18,613 nt of DNA from Actinomycetota bacterium (GTDB lineage Bacteria; Actinomycetota; Acidimicrobiia; Acidimicrobiales; Ilumatobacteraceae): the NCBI GenBank assembly GCA_005793785.1, contig SXPW01000088.1, forward strand, positions 1 through 18,613, in the 5' to 3' direction. Position numbers and translations under genes: made by a program. Below, in pieces: positions 6,960 to 14,604 of the stretch. The notes below the pieces were generated by a model, which saw nothing but the letters and a program-made list of their open reading frames with translations, was not told where the DNA came from and did not search any database. Positions within the stretch are counted from its first letter, which is position 1, and each line of letters opens with the position of its first letter.

Positions 6960-7967
6960 GTGGGTGCACGGCGATACGTACGTCGGGCAAGCCGCATCGT
7001 CTGTTTCTCCCTAGCGATCCTCGGGTTCGCCTGTTCGGCGGAGAATACGACGGTAAGCACCGATACGAACTCCGTGCCTGACTCGGTCACCCCGACGACT
7101 CCGCCGGGGATCGATCTTCCTGATGTGGTGGTGACGTACTCCGTCCTTGCTGCAATCGTCGAAGAACTGGTCGAGGGACATGCCGACGTCGTGACGCTCA
7201 TCCCCGATGGGCTCGACCCGCACGACTTCGAGCCATCGGCCAAGGATGTCGAGGCAATGAACAACGCGGCGATCATCGTTGCCAACGGACTCGATCTGGA
7301 AGAGGGTCTGACCGATGCACTCGCGAACACCGCCGAGTCGGGCACGAAGGTCTTCTATGTCGCCGACCACGTGACGACTCTCGCGGTGGTCGACGTGAAC
7401 GACCATTCCGACCACGGACACTCCCATGCCGGAGCCGATTCATCGAGTGATTCCGATCACGAGCACGGCACGGACCCCCACATCTGGCTGAGCGCACACA
7501 CGCTTCGTGAAGCACTCCCCGAACTCGGCTTGGCATTGTCGTCCGCCCTGTCCGTCGACCTCGCGGACCGAACGACCGAATTCGATGCGCAACTCTTGGA
7601 CCTCGACGACGAAATCGTCGAGAAGTTCGCTTCGCTGACGAAGTGCCAGTTGGTGACCGGCCACAACGAACTCGCCTACTTTGCGAATCGCTACGGCTGC
7701 AAGGTCATTGCCGCGGTGCTCTCCAGCCCGTCAACCCACGCCGAAGCCACGGCGAGCAACATCGAGTTCGTCATCGACGTGGTGAAGACACACGACGCCA
7801 AGGTGGTGTTCACCTCGATGGGCACCAATCCGGCCTTGGCAGAGCAGGTGGCACGGGGTGCCGGAGCCACCGTCGTCGAGATCAATACCCACTTCCTCGG
7901 GTCGTCAACCACCTACGCCGAGTTCCTCCTGAACCTTGCGGACACCATCGAATCGAATCTCCGTTGA
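6960..7967 (+). CDS. znuA: Zinc ABC transporter substrate-binding protein (ZnuA-like), His-rich
   Basis: Extracytoplasmic metal-binding protein, 335 aa, cluster A-1 family (ZnuA/TroA). The N-terminus is basic then hydrophobic, with a cysteine at residue 25 (LGFAC) as a probable though imperfect lipid anchor. A Ser/Thr/Pro-rich linker follows to about residue 50. Likely zinc ligands are H88 (DPHDFEPS), H174 (DPHIWLS) and H235 (TGHNELAYFANRYG). A His/Asp loop at 149-169 (DHSDHGHSHAG, then DSDHEHG) is characteristic of zinc rather than manganese binding members. It is the first gene of znuABC, its stop overlaps the znuB start, and the upstream palindrome suggests Zur control. Zinc specificity is inferred from the His-rich loop and that operator. 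Confidence 0.94.
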   Translation: MGARRYVRRASRIVCFSLAILGFACSAENTTVSTDTNSVPDSVTPTTPPGIDLPDVVVTYSVLAAIVEELVEGHADVVTLIPDGLDPHDFEPSAKDVEAMNNAAIIVANGLDLEEGLTDALANTAESGTKVFYVADHVTTLAVVDVNDHSDHGHSHAGADSSSDSDHEHGTDPHIWLSAHTLREALPELGLALSSALSVDLADRTTEFDAQLLDLDDEIVEKFASLTKCQLVTGHNELAYFANRYGCKVIAAVLSSPSTHAEATASNIEFVIDVVKTHDAKVVFTSMGTNPALAEQVARGAGATVVEINTHFLGSSTTYAEFLLNLADTIESNLR

Positions 7968-8845
7968 ATCCCCACATCGCGCTTCTCAATCCATTGTGGG
8001 AACCATTCGTCAACAATGCATTCCTCCGCAACGCCCTCTTGGCGAGTTCCCTCGTGGCGATCATCTGTGCAGTCGCGGGCACCTACGTCGTATTGCGCGG
8101 GTTCTCCTTCGTTGGTGATGCGCTCGCCCACGGGGTCATTCCGGGCATCGCAATCGCCTTGCTCCTCGGCGTTCCGGGCGTCGTTGGCGCGGCACTCGGC
8201 GCCGTGCTCATGATGGGTGGGGTATCGGCGATCACCTCGAAAGTCCGTCTCTCGTCGGACACCGGAATCGGGCTCCTGTTCGTCGGCATGCTGTCCTTGG
8301 GTGTCATCATCACCTCTCGCTCGACGTCGTTCGTGGGAGACATCACCCGCATCCTCTTCGGAGAATTGCTCGGAGTCCAGTCCCGGGACCTGGTCTGGCA
8401 GGTGGTCGTCCTCGTCGTCGTGGTCGCCATCGCGGTGTTCGCTCATCGACCATTCGTTCTGATGTCGCTCGACGAAGGATTGGCCCGCACCTCGGGGTTC
8501 TCCGTCACGTTCTTTCACGGTCTCATGTTGACCATGGTCGGGTTGGCAGTCGTCGGAAGTTTTCAACTCGTCGGGACGCTGCTCGTACTCGGCATGCTGA
8601 TTGCGCCGGCAGCAGCGGGGGCTCTCGTGGCCCGACGGGTCAGCACGATGATGTTGTCGGCGATTGCCTTCGGTGTCGCCTCCAGCTACGTGGGGCTCGT
8701 CACCAGTTACCACTTCGACGTGGCGGCCGGCGCAAGCATCGTGTTCACATCGGTGTACGTCTTCATCATCGTCGCCATCGTCACGATTCCCCGCCGGATG
8801 CTCGGACACCGTGAACTTCCGCACCAACACGAGCACACTCACTGA
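7964..8845 (+). CDS. znuB: Zinc ABC transporter permease (ZnuB-like)
   Basis: Integral membrane subunit of the ABC-3 permease family, 293 aa, with eight or so hydrophobic segments. Family motifs include AGTYVVLRGFSFVGDALAHGVIPG near residues 35-60 and the region FHGLMLTMVGLAVVGSFQLVGTLLVLGMLIAPAAAG. The C-terminus ends in a His-rich tail (HRELPHQHEHTH). The start is set at TTG 7964, which overlaps the znuA stop as TTGA. The frame stays open further upstream, but there it is antisense-free overlap with znuA and not permease-like. A TTG at 7994 is the other candidate. znuC follows after one base. Confidence 0.92.
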   Translation: MNPHIALLNPLWEPFVNNAFLRNALLASSLVAIICAVAGTYVVLRGFSFVGDALAHGVIPGIAIALLLGVPGVVGAALGAVLMMGGVSAITSKVRLSSDTGIGLLFVGMLSLGVIITSRSTSFVGDITRILFGELLGVQSRDLVWQVVVLVVVVAIAVFAHRPFVLMSLDEGLARTSGFSVTFFHGLMLTMVGLAVVGSFQLVGTLLVLGMLIAPAAAGALVARRVSTMMLSAIAFGVASSYVGLVTSYHFDVAAGASIVFTSVYVFIIVAIVTIPRRMLGHRELPHQHEHTH

Positions 8846-8846
8846 C

Positions 8847-9572
8847 ATGATTACGACCGCAAACGCCATTACCGCCACCCGCCTGCAGGTTGGCCACGGG
8901 CTTCACTCCGTGGTGCACGACATCGATCTAGAAGTGCAATCCGGAGGATTGTTGGTGCTCATCGGCACCAATGGCTCGGGGAAGTCGACATTGCTCAAGA
9001 CACTGGCAGGTTTGCTTCCCGCGCTCTCTGGCTCCGTGTCGGTGCTCGGCGAGGTTCCCGGCGCGTTACCGAAGCGTGTGGCATACCTGCCGCAACATCC
9101 CGTGTCCTCCCACACGCTTCCGTTGCGCGCGCGGGACGTGGTGGCGATGGGTCGATATGCGCATCTCGGACTCTTCCGTCGTGAGAGCGACACCGACCGC
9201 CGAGCCGTATCGGATGCGATCACTCGGACTGGCACGATCGACTTCGCCGACCAGCCACTGCGCAATCTCTCGGGTGGCCAACAACAACGTACGCACTTGG
9301 CACAGGTATTGACCCGCCATGCCGAGGTGCTCCTGCTCGACGAACCGACTGCCGGACTCGACCTGAACGGGAAACAATCGGTCGCCGACATCATCGCCGC
9401 CGAGCGGTCCCGCGGTGTTGCGGTCGTCCTTGCGACGCACGACCTGCAGGATGCGGTTGCCGCCACGTCGGTGATGCTCCTCGCCCAGCGAGTCGTGGCG
9501 TACGGTCCACCCGACCATGCCCTGAGCGACGACAACATTCGCGAGTGTTTCGGCTTCACCCAACCCCACTAG
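8847..9572 (+). CDS. znuC: Zinc ABC transporter ATP-binding protein (ZnuC-like)
   Basis: ATPase of the zinc importer, 241 aa. Walker A GTNGSGKST is at residues 40-48, Q83 forms the Q-loop, the signature LSGGQQQR is at 141-148, Walker B LLLDEP at 162-167 and the switch histidine is H198. All catalytic residues are present. The ATG lies one base after the znuB stop, and the frame upstream of it only overlaps znuB, so this start is secure. The protein ends at GFTQPH, 28 bases before the stop of the convergent ogt gene, and the operon appears to end at the hairpin inside ogt. Confidence 0.94.
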   Translation: MITTANAITATRLQVGHGLHSVVHDIDLEVQSGGLLVLIGTNGSGKSTLLKTLAGLLPALSGSVSVLGEVPGALPKRVAYLPQHPVSSHTLPLRARDVVAMGRYAHLGLFRRESDTDRRAVSDAITRTGTIDFADQPLRNLSGGQQQRTHLAQVLTRHAEVLLLDEPTAGLDLNGKQSVADIIAAERSRGVAVVLATHDLQDAVAATSVMLLAQRVVAYGPPDHALSDDNIRECFGFTQPH

Positions 9573-9600
9573 GCGGCGAATACCGCCGACATGAGAAGCG

Positions 9601-10098
9601 CTACGAGCGTTGCTCGAGGTCGAGCAACGCTCGTTTCATCGACAACCCGAGCGAGTAACCACCGAGGCTGCCATCGCTTGCGATCACCCGATGGCACGGC
9701 ACGATGATGGGAACCGGGTTCGCACCGTTGGCGCTACCCACGGCACGCGTTGCACGTGGATTACCGAGGCGAGATGCCTGGCTCGCATAGGAGATGGTCG
9801 TTCCGTAGGGAATCCTGCGCATCTCGGCCCATGCGCGCAATTGAAATTCCGTACCTTCGAGATGTAGTGGCACGTCGAAGCGACGACGCTTGCCCGCGAA
9901 GTACTCGCGCAGTTGTTTGACTGCAGTCGCGGCGTGTCGTCGTGCTCGTGCATCCCCCGCGTGTCGCGCCTTGCCGCGCTTGGAGATGCGGTCGATTGCC
10001 GTGACGCCACGCGCATCGGCACTGACGCGCAGCAACCCGACCGGAGACGAGAGGAACGCAACAGCCACGGGCTCCGAGTGCACGAAGTGTTTAGACAC
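9601..10098 (-). CDS. ogt: Methylated-DNA--protein-cysteine methyltransferase (O6-alkylguanine-DNA alkyltransferase)
   Basis: Suicide DNA repair protein that transfers alkyl groups from O6-alkylguanine to its own cysteine; 165 aa. The active site PCHRV is at residues 134-138 (acceptor C135), preceded by the DNA-binding segment YGTTISYASQASRLG and RATRAVGSANGANP, and followed by GGYSLGLSMKRALLDLE. The GTG start overlaps the stop of the FtsH-like gene by 8 bases. No clear ribosome binding site is visible, so translation is probably coupled; an in-frame GTG five codons later is possible. It is the last gene of a five-gene minus-strand run. The final codons also encode the znu hairpin on the opposite strand. 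Confidence 0.95.
   Translation of the reverse strand: MSKHFVHSEPVAVAFLSSPVGLLRVSADARGVTAIDRISKRGKARHAGDARARRHAATAVKQLREYFAGKRRRFDVPLHLEGTEFQLRAWAEMRRIPYGTTISYASQASRLGNPRATRAVGSANGANPVPIIVPCHRVIASDGSLGGYSLGLSMKRALLDLEQRS
9603..9634 (+). terminator. 15-bp hairpin ending the znu operon, located inside the ogt 3' coding end
   Basis: Arms at 9603-9617 and 9620-9634 are perfect reverse complements with two bases (gg) between them, so the effective loop is a few bases larger. On the plus strand the stem is followed by TTTC, a short U run. It lies 30 bases after the znuC stop and overlaps the last eleven codons of ogt on the other strand. It could also act on minus-strand transcripts. Confidence 0.65.
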
Positions 10099-12424
10099 TC
10101 GGGGTCAGCGTCGCCGTGACTACGGCCTTCACATCGGGTAGTCGCGGCTGACCCTGACCCGTCTTGTGCAGGTGCACGGCTTCGGCATGGTAGGCATCCA
10201 ACGTTGCTCGGACGGAGGCAACGTCGTATACGGTTCCGTCGACGAGTGGTCCACGAGTCCGCGTGATGACCGCCTCAACATCGGCGCCGTTCAAGGTGCG
10301 GTGCCACTCGAGGGCATGTGCCAGACAAAGGATCTCGTACCGATTCGCCTCGAGCAATTGCTGCGTGCGCTCGAAAATCTCACGCAAGCGACGCTCCACT
10401 CGCTCGCCAAGCACCGGTGACACCTTCAGATCCTCCTCCTCCGCCTGCTTGCCGCCACGACCCGCACCACCCGCGGAACCGGCAACGAGCACCGAGTGCG
10501 ACGCGATCGTCTCGCCCATACCCCATCGCGACTCCATCACCAGGGCCAGGCGGGTGGCGTTGTCGAGATCACCGCCGACACCGTTGGTGCTGTCGCCGGC
10601 GAAGAACATTCGCTCGCCGACCAAACTTGCAATCGAGATCTGGATGTCGTTTTCGATCTCGGTCTTCCATTCGAACATTCGCTCGACCACCGGCACGCGG
10701 GAAACGAAGCCGCCCACGTCCCCACGGCGCTCGATCGTCGCCACGTCGATCTGGAAGTCGGCCTTCAAGCGGTAGGCGGCAATTGCGTGGCACGCCTCGT
10801 GGATGGCGATCGCGTGCCGCTCGCGATCCACGTATTCGAAGCCGTCGGTGACCCCGTGCTCCTTCAAACTCTTGGCAGCCACGATGTCGCGCCATTCGAT
10901 GACTTCCCTGCCATCCCGAATCGCCGCCATGAGCGCCTCATTGACGATGTCCTTGATCACCGCACCCGATGCATACGGGCTCGACGTGGCGAGTCGCTCG
11001 ACATCGGCTTGCGTGAGCGTGTGTTTCACCTTGTCGAGATATCCGCGGTACGTGCGGATGCGACCCTCGCGTGACGGATAGCCCACGCGGAACTTGCGGT
11101 CGATTCGCCCTGGTCGCAGCAGCGCTTCGTCGAGCGAGTCGGGCAGGTTGGTCGCCATCACGTGCAGGATGCGGTACTTCGGTGGATTCGATGGCTTCAT
11201 GCCGACGAGACGCTTCAATCGGTTGATGAAACCACGCGGCTTCTTCAGCCCCTGCATCGACGCCAGGATGGAATTCAACGTGCCCATGTCGCCACCGCCA
11301 CCGGGCACCACGAGTTGGTCGACTTTCTGGCCGACCATTGCATTGATCTGACCGAGCACCACTGCCTGGCTGACCGGGCTCAGGTACGCGAGCGAGTCGA
11401 GTGCCGGCTCGTGCGAGGGTGTCATGCGCGTGCTTCGCTGTGGCACGGTGGACAGTGCACGACGACCCAACACGTCGGCCTCGTCGAAGAACGCGACCAC
11501 TCCGCCATAGCGCAACGCGAGCTTCCGCAATTTGCGATACAACGACTTCACTTTCAAGATGTTGACGCCGATGAACATCGCCTGGAACGCGCCGGGTTCG
11601 ATCAGGACGAATGGTTTCCCCGTCTCGCCCGCGAGTGCCTCGGCAATCAGCGTCTTGCCGGTTCCCGGGGGTCCGTACAGCAGGATGCCTCCCGGCACGT
11701 ACCCTCCCTTGGCTTCGATGAGATCGGGATCCTCGAGCAAACTCAGCGTCTCTTTCACTCGCGCGACGACCTGGTCCTGTCCCCACACGTCGTCGAACGA
11801 CGTCTTGATGTCCTCGGGCATCAGGACCTCGACGCCGCCCTTGGACAAGAACCAGAAGATCGCCACGAACTGGCCGATTGCCAGCAACAGGTAGGCGACG
11901 AACTGCAGGATCGTCGGCACCGCCTGCCACAGTCGGACGAGTGCTTCCATCCACGCGGCGATGGGTTCGGTGTCGAACGCCGCACCAAAGACGAAGGCAC
12001 CGAGCACCGCGATGGCGGCGAACCGGGCGATGCGCGACAGGCGGTACTGCGTGAAGGAGGTGAGCCTGTTCCACGGCGACTTCACCGTCGATTCCACCCG
12101 GCCGACCACCGACCAGTAGCCGGGTGACCGCTCGGCGACGAAATAGTGGAGTTGCCGCAACACGTCGATGGAGAACAAACTCAGGATCCAGCCGTAACCG
12201 TTGAACGTCATGCGAATCGCATCGCCGGCACCAACCAGTGGATTGTCGGCCATCTTCAGGAGCGCGAGAAGGACGAACACTCCGAGCAGTACAAGCGACA
12301 CCTTGAGACGATCGAACATGAGGAGCGGTCGGCGACAACCGGGCCGCGCCTTCTTCATTCCGCGTTTGCGACGACGACGGCCGATGACGCCGGGAGCCGT
12401 CGGTGCCGGCAATGCGTCTCTCAT
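10091..12424 (-). CDS. Membrane AAA+ ATPase with HExxH peptidase domain, divergent FtsH-like
   Basis: 777 aa. A basic N-terminus (about residues 16-32) precedes hydrophobic segments at 42-58, 133-150 and 168-193, with a weaker one near 76-90. The AAA module has Walker A GPPGTGKT (251-258), an FtsH-like pore loop MFIGV (283-287), Walker B FFDEAD (312-317) and the second region of homology MATNLPDSLDEALLRPGR (423-440). The zinc peptidase motif is HEACH (542-546), where FtsH normally has HEAGH, and D619 in GGDLDNATRLA fits the third ligand. A C-terminal extension of about 55 residues follows the FtsH-type end. Some 64 extra residues lie between Walker B and the MATN motif compared with E. coli FtsH. 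It is therefore probably an ATP-driven membrane protease, but a separate branch rather than the housekeeping FtsH. GAGGCAGG precedes the ATG. Confidence 0.85.
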   Translation of the reverse strand: MRDALPAPTAPGVIGRRRRKRGMKKARPGCRRPLLMFDRLKVSLVLLGVFVLLALLKMADNPLVGAGDAIRMTFNGYGWILSLFSIDVLRQLHYFVAERSPGYWSVVGRVESTVKSPWNRLTSFTQYRLSRIARFAAIAVLGAFVFGAAFDTEPIAAWMEALVRLWQAVPTILQFVAYLLLAIGQFVAIFWFLSKGGVEVLMPEDIKTSFDDVWGQDQVVARVKETLSLLEDPDLIEAKGGYVPGGILLYGPPGTGKTLIAEALAGETGKPFVLIEPGAFQAMFIGVNILKVKSLYRKLRKLALRYGGVVAFFDEADVLGRRALSTVPQRSTRMTPSHEPALDSLAYLSPVSQAVVLGQINAMVGQKVDQLVVPGGGGDMGTLNSILASMQGLKKPRGFINRLKRLVGMKPSNPPKYRILHVMATNLPDSLDEALLRPGRIDRKFRVGYPSREGRIRTYRGYLDKVKHTLTQADVERLATSSPYASGAVIKDIVNEALMAAIRDGREVIEWRDIVAAKSLKEHGVTDGFEYVDRERHAIAIHEACHAIAAYRLKADFQIDVATIERRGDVGGFVSRVPVVERMFEWKTEIENDIQISIASLVGERMFFAGDSTNGVGGDLDNATRLALVMESRWGMGETIASHSVLVAGSAGGAGRGGKQAEEEDLKVSPVLGERVERRLREIFERTQQLLEANRYEILCLAHALEWHRTLNGADVEAVITRTRGPLVDGTVYDVASVRATLDAYHAEAVHLHKTGQGQPRLPDVKAVVTATLTPSV

Positions 12425-12440
12425 GGTGTGGTGACCTGCC

Positions 12441-13013
12441 TCATTGACCGAGTCGGAAATCCTCGATGATTCTGTCTATCGTCGCACGATTGTCGTTGAA
12501 GCACGTGACGCTGCAACCGACGACGACGCCGTAGACCTCACCTTTGGTGCGGTCGGCCACGCTCACTTGCACCACGCGAAGCGTGCCACTTTCGGTCTGC
12601 AGGTCGTAGACCAAACGCTCACCCTGCAGTTTCGACACCTTGGTTGCGATCGGACCCTCACTCAAGACTGCGTAGCCCTGATCGAGCGCTTCGTTCAGAT
12701 CACTGAATGCCACTCCGCGACCCAGGTAGGTGAGATCGGTCTCTTCTTCGGTGGTCGGAAGTCGACGAATGACCACACCCGAGACGGTTCCCGACGGCTC
12801 GAGCAGCGTGGTCTTGCTGCCGCCCGGTGCCCAGAACCCGTGCATCGTGAATTCCTCCGCGGTTTGCACCACATCGGCCGTCCATTCCGACGGGGCCTTC
12901 GTGTAGGCGCCGAGACTTGCGTTACCGACGTAGGTCGAACCGACGGAGACCTTGCCGCAGCCCACACACGACAGCGTCAGCAGCGCAATCGGGGCGAGTG
13001 CGCGACGCAACAT
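12441..13013 (-). CDS. Probable secreted lipoprotein of unknown function
   Basis: I do not recognise the family. The product is 190 aa from the ATG at 13013. The N-terminus is a short basic-hydrophobic signal (MLRRALAPIALLTL) followed by SCVGCGKVS, so one of the cysteines at residues 16 or 19 is a likely lipid anchor, although neither fits the lipobox consensus exactly. The rest is soluble in character and ends with two cysteines in VVGCSVTCFNDN. It could start two codons earlier at a TTG (13019) that overlaps the upstream TGA. It lies between a DUF805 gene and the FtsH-like gene, 16 bases from the latter. It may therefore be a partner or substrate of the protease at the membrane surface; this is inference. 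Confidence 0.72.
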   Translation of the reverse strand: MLRRALAPIALLTLSCVGCGKVSVGSTYVGNASLGAYTKAPSEWTADVVQTAEEFTMHGFWAPGGSKTTLLEPSGTVSGVVIRRLPTTEEETDLTYLGRGVAFSDLNEALDQGYAVLSEGPIATKVSKLQGERLVYDLQTESGTLRVVQVSVADRTKGEVYGVVVGCSVTCFNDNRATIDRIIEDFRLGQ

Positions 13014-13015
13014 CG

Positions 13016-13336
13016 TCAAACCACGCGGGGTGGCGGTGGCGGACCGAATCTGTTCTCACCGATCGTGCTGCTCTTGAGCAGGAACACGAGATTGACGATG
13101 GGAAACAGAATCCACCAGCCGCGTTTGTCGATGTCGTGCATACGACGAATGCCGAAGGCAATCGACGGCAGGAACAGTGCCACCGAGATGAGATTCGACA
13201 TCGCCTCGTATCCGGACGTCGCGGCTTGCACGAGCACGCTGAAGAGCACCCACCACCAGTAGGAGGCTCGGGCAGCCCGTCCCTTGAAGTTCGCGTAGTT
13301 GCGAAACCCGGTTTGGATGGCCCAAATGAACGGCAC
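13016..13336 (-). CDS. DUF805 family membrane protein
   Basis: 106 aa, with three hydrophobic stretches (about 27-42, 48-62, 74-88). The family pattern is clear: YANFKGRAARASYWWWVLF near the start, then RRMHDIDKRGWW (64-75), and NRFGPPPPP at the end. DUF805 proteins (YhaH-like) are small inner membrane proteins without an assigned activity. The GTG start is 3 bases after the acyl-CoA dehydrogenase stop, with GGGGAG six bases before it. Its stop overlaps the possible TTG start of the lipoprotein gene. All of this places it in the same transcript. Confidence 0.88.
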   Translation of the reverse strand: MPFIWAIQTGFRNYANFKGRAARASYWWWVLFSVLVQAATSGYEAMSNLISVALFLPSIAFGIRRMHDIDKRGWWILFPIVNLVFLLKSSTIGENRFGPPPPPRVV

Positions 13337-13339
13337 GAA

Positions 13340-14593
13340 TTACTCCCCGCCCGCAGGACGCGGTTCTTTCGGGAGACCCAGGACTCGCTCGCCCACGATG
13401 TTTCGTTGAATCTGACTTGTGCCGCCCCAGATCGTCTCCGAGCGGGAGAAGAAGAATGACGACATCATCGCACTTGCAGGGTATCCAGCACGGCGCTTTT
13501 CCCGCAGCGCGCCCGGCCAGGTTCCCGACTCCGGACCAGTGGTGATGAGCATTGCGTGGGTCCCATAGATGTCGAGCGCCAACTCCATCGCACGCTGATG
13601 CATTTCGCTCCAGAACATCTTGTTCGCGGCACCCAGTGCCATGACTCCGAAGTCCTTCTTGTCGGCCAGGTTTGCGCCGAGTGAACGCAAGCCGTTGAAC
13701 TTGAGAATTTGAATCTTCGTGTAGAACTGCATCAGCCGTTGGCGCACGAGATGATCACAAATTCGACCGTTGCCTACGGCGGCGGCCACCATCATTCGGT
13801 ACTCCTCCTCGAATCGGCGATACCCGGTCGTGGCACTCATTCCGCGCTCGAACGCGAGCGTTGAATTGGCGACCTTCCAACCGTTGTTCACTCCTCCGAC
13901 GACGTTGTCCTTCGGGCAGCGTGCGTCGGTGAAGAACACCTCGCAAAACTCCGCCGTACCGTCCGGCTGGGTGATACCACGCACCTCGACGCCCTTTTGA
14001 CGCATCGGTACGAGCAGATACGAAATTCCCTTGTGCTTGGGAGCGGATGGATCGGTTCGCGTCAGGAGGAAGCAATAATCCGCATGATGGCCGCCGGTGG
14101 TCCACACCTTCTGACCGTTGATCACCCATTCATCACCGTCGAGTTCCGCCGTGGTCTTCAAACTGGCGAGGTCGCTGCCGCTGTTCGGTTCACTGAAACC
14201 CTGGCACCAACGCATCTTGCCCGAGAGAATCTGCGGGAGGAACTCCTTCTTTTGTTCCTCGGTTCCCCACTGCAACAGGGTCGGACCGACCAGCGTGTCA
14301 CCGAAGAAGTCGGCGCGCATCGGCGCACGCGCGCGGGCGAATTCCTCGTTCAACACGACGCCCTGCAACGTCGACAAGCCCTTGCCGCCGTACTCCTTGG
14401 GCCAGGTCGCACAAATCCAGCCACCCTGGTGCAACTTGTCCGGCCACTCGTCGTTGAACTTCTTGCGGGCGTCCGGTGAAAGTTCGAAACCCTCATCGAA
14501 CCAACCGGACGGCAGATTGGATTCGAGCCACGCCCGCACCTCACCGCGGAATTCCTCGACGTCCGGTGGATAGGTGATGATGCTCGAAGTCAT
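13340..14593 (-). CDS. Acyl-CoA dehydrogenase family protein
   Basis: FAD-dependent enzyme that introduces a 2,3 double bond into an acyl-CoA thioester and passes electrons to ETF; 417 aa. Family motifs are ATWPKEYGGKGLS (62-74), the flavin-binding FSEPNSGSDLASLKT (133-147) with WVINGQKVWTTGG (156-168), and the C-terminal IWGGTSQIQRNIVGERVLGLP. The overall form resembles actinobacterial FadE proteins acting on larger or branched substrates, but the substrate cannot be assigned. It heads the minus-strand cluster and is divergent from the FrhB-like gene. An ETF alpha gene lies at the right edge of the window. No ribosome binding site is evident before the ATG. Confidence 0.93.
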   Translation of the reverse strand: MTSSIITYPPDVEEFRGEVRAWLESNLPSGWFDEGFELSPDARKKFNDEWPDKLHQGGWICATWPKEYGGKGLSTLQGVVLNEEFARARAPMRADFFGDTLVGPTLLQWGTEEQKKEFLPQILSGKMRWCQGFSEPNSGSDLASLKTTAELDGDEWVINGQKVWTTGGHHADYCFLLTRTDPSAPKHKGISYLLVPMRQKGVEVRGITQPDGTAEFCEVFFTDARCPKDNVVGGVNNGWKVANSTLAFERGMSATTGYRRFEEEYRMMVAAAVGNGRICDHLVRQRLMQFYTKIQILKFNGLRSLGANLADKKDFGVMALGAANKMFWSEMHQRAMELALDIYGTHAMLITTGPESGTWPGALREKRRAGYPASAMMSSFFFSRSETIWGGTSQIQRNIVGERVLGLPKEPRPAGGE

Positions 14594-14604
14594 GGTCGTA
14601 TTCT

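Noticed and set aside
7913..8878. Long open frame of 321 codons on the minus strand opposite znuB
   Set aside because: It is the antisense shadow of a well-supported permease in high-GC DNA. The translation is rich in Asp, His, Arg and Glu with no recognisable domain.
10784..10801. HEACH as a degenerate, inactive protease motif
   Set aside because: Both histidines and the glutamate of HExxH are kept. Only the variable fourth position differs, and a suitable aspartate follows (D619), so inactivity is not supported.
10938..12338. Open frames of 466 (minus) and 321 (plus, 11162-12127) codons overlapping the FtsH-like gene
   Set aside because: Both are Arg- and His-rich translations typical of wrong frames. 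The FtsH-like frame has clear AAA+ and peptidase motifs along its length.
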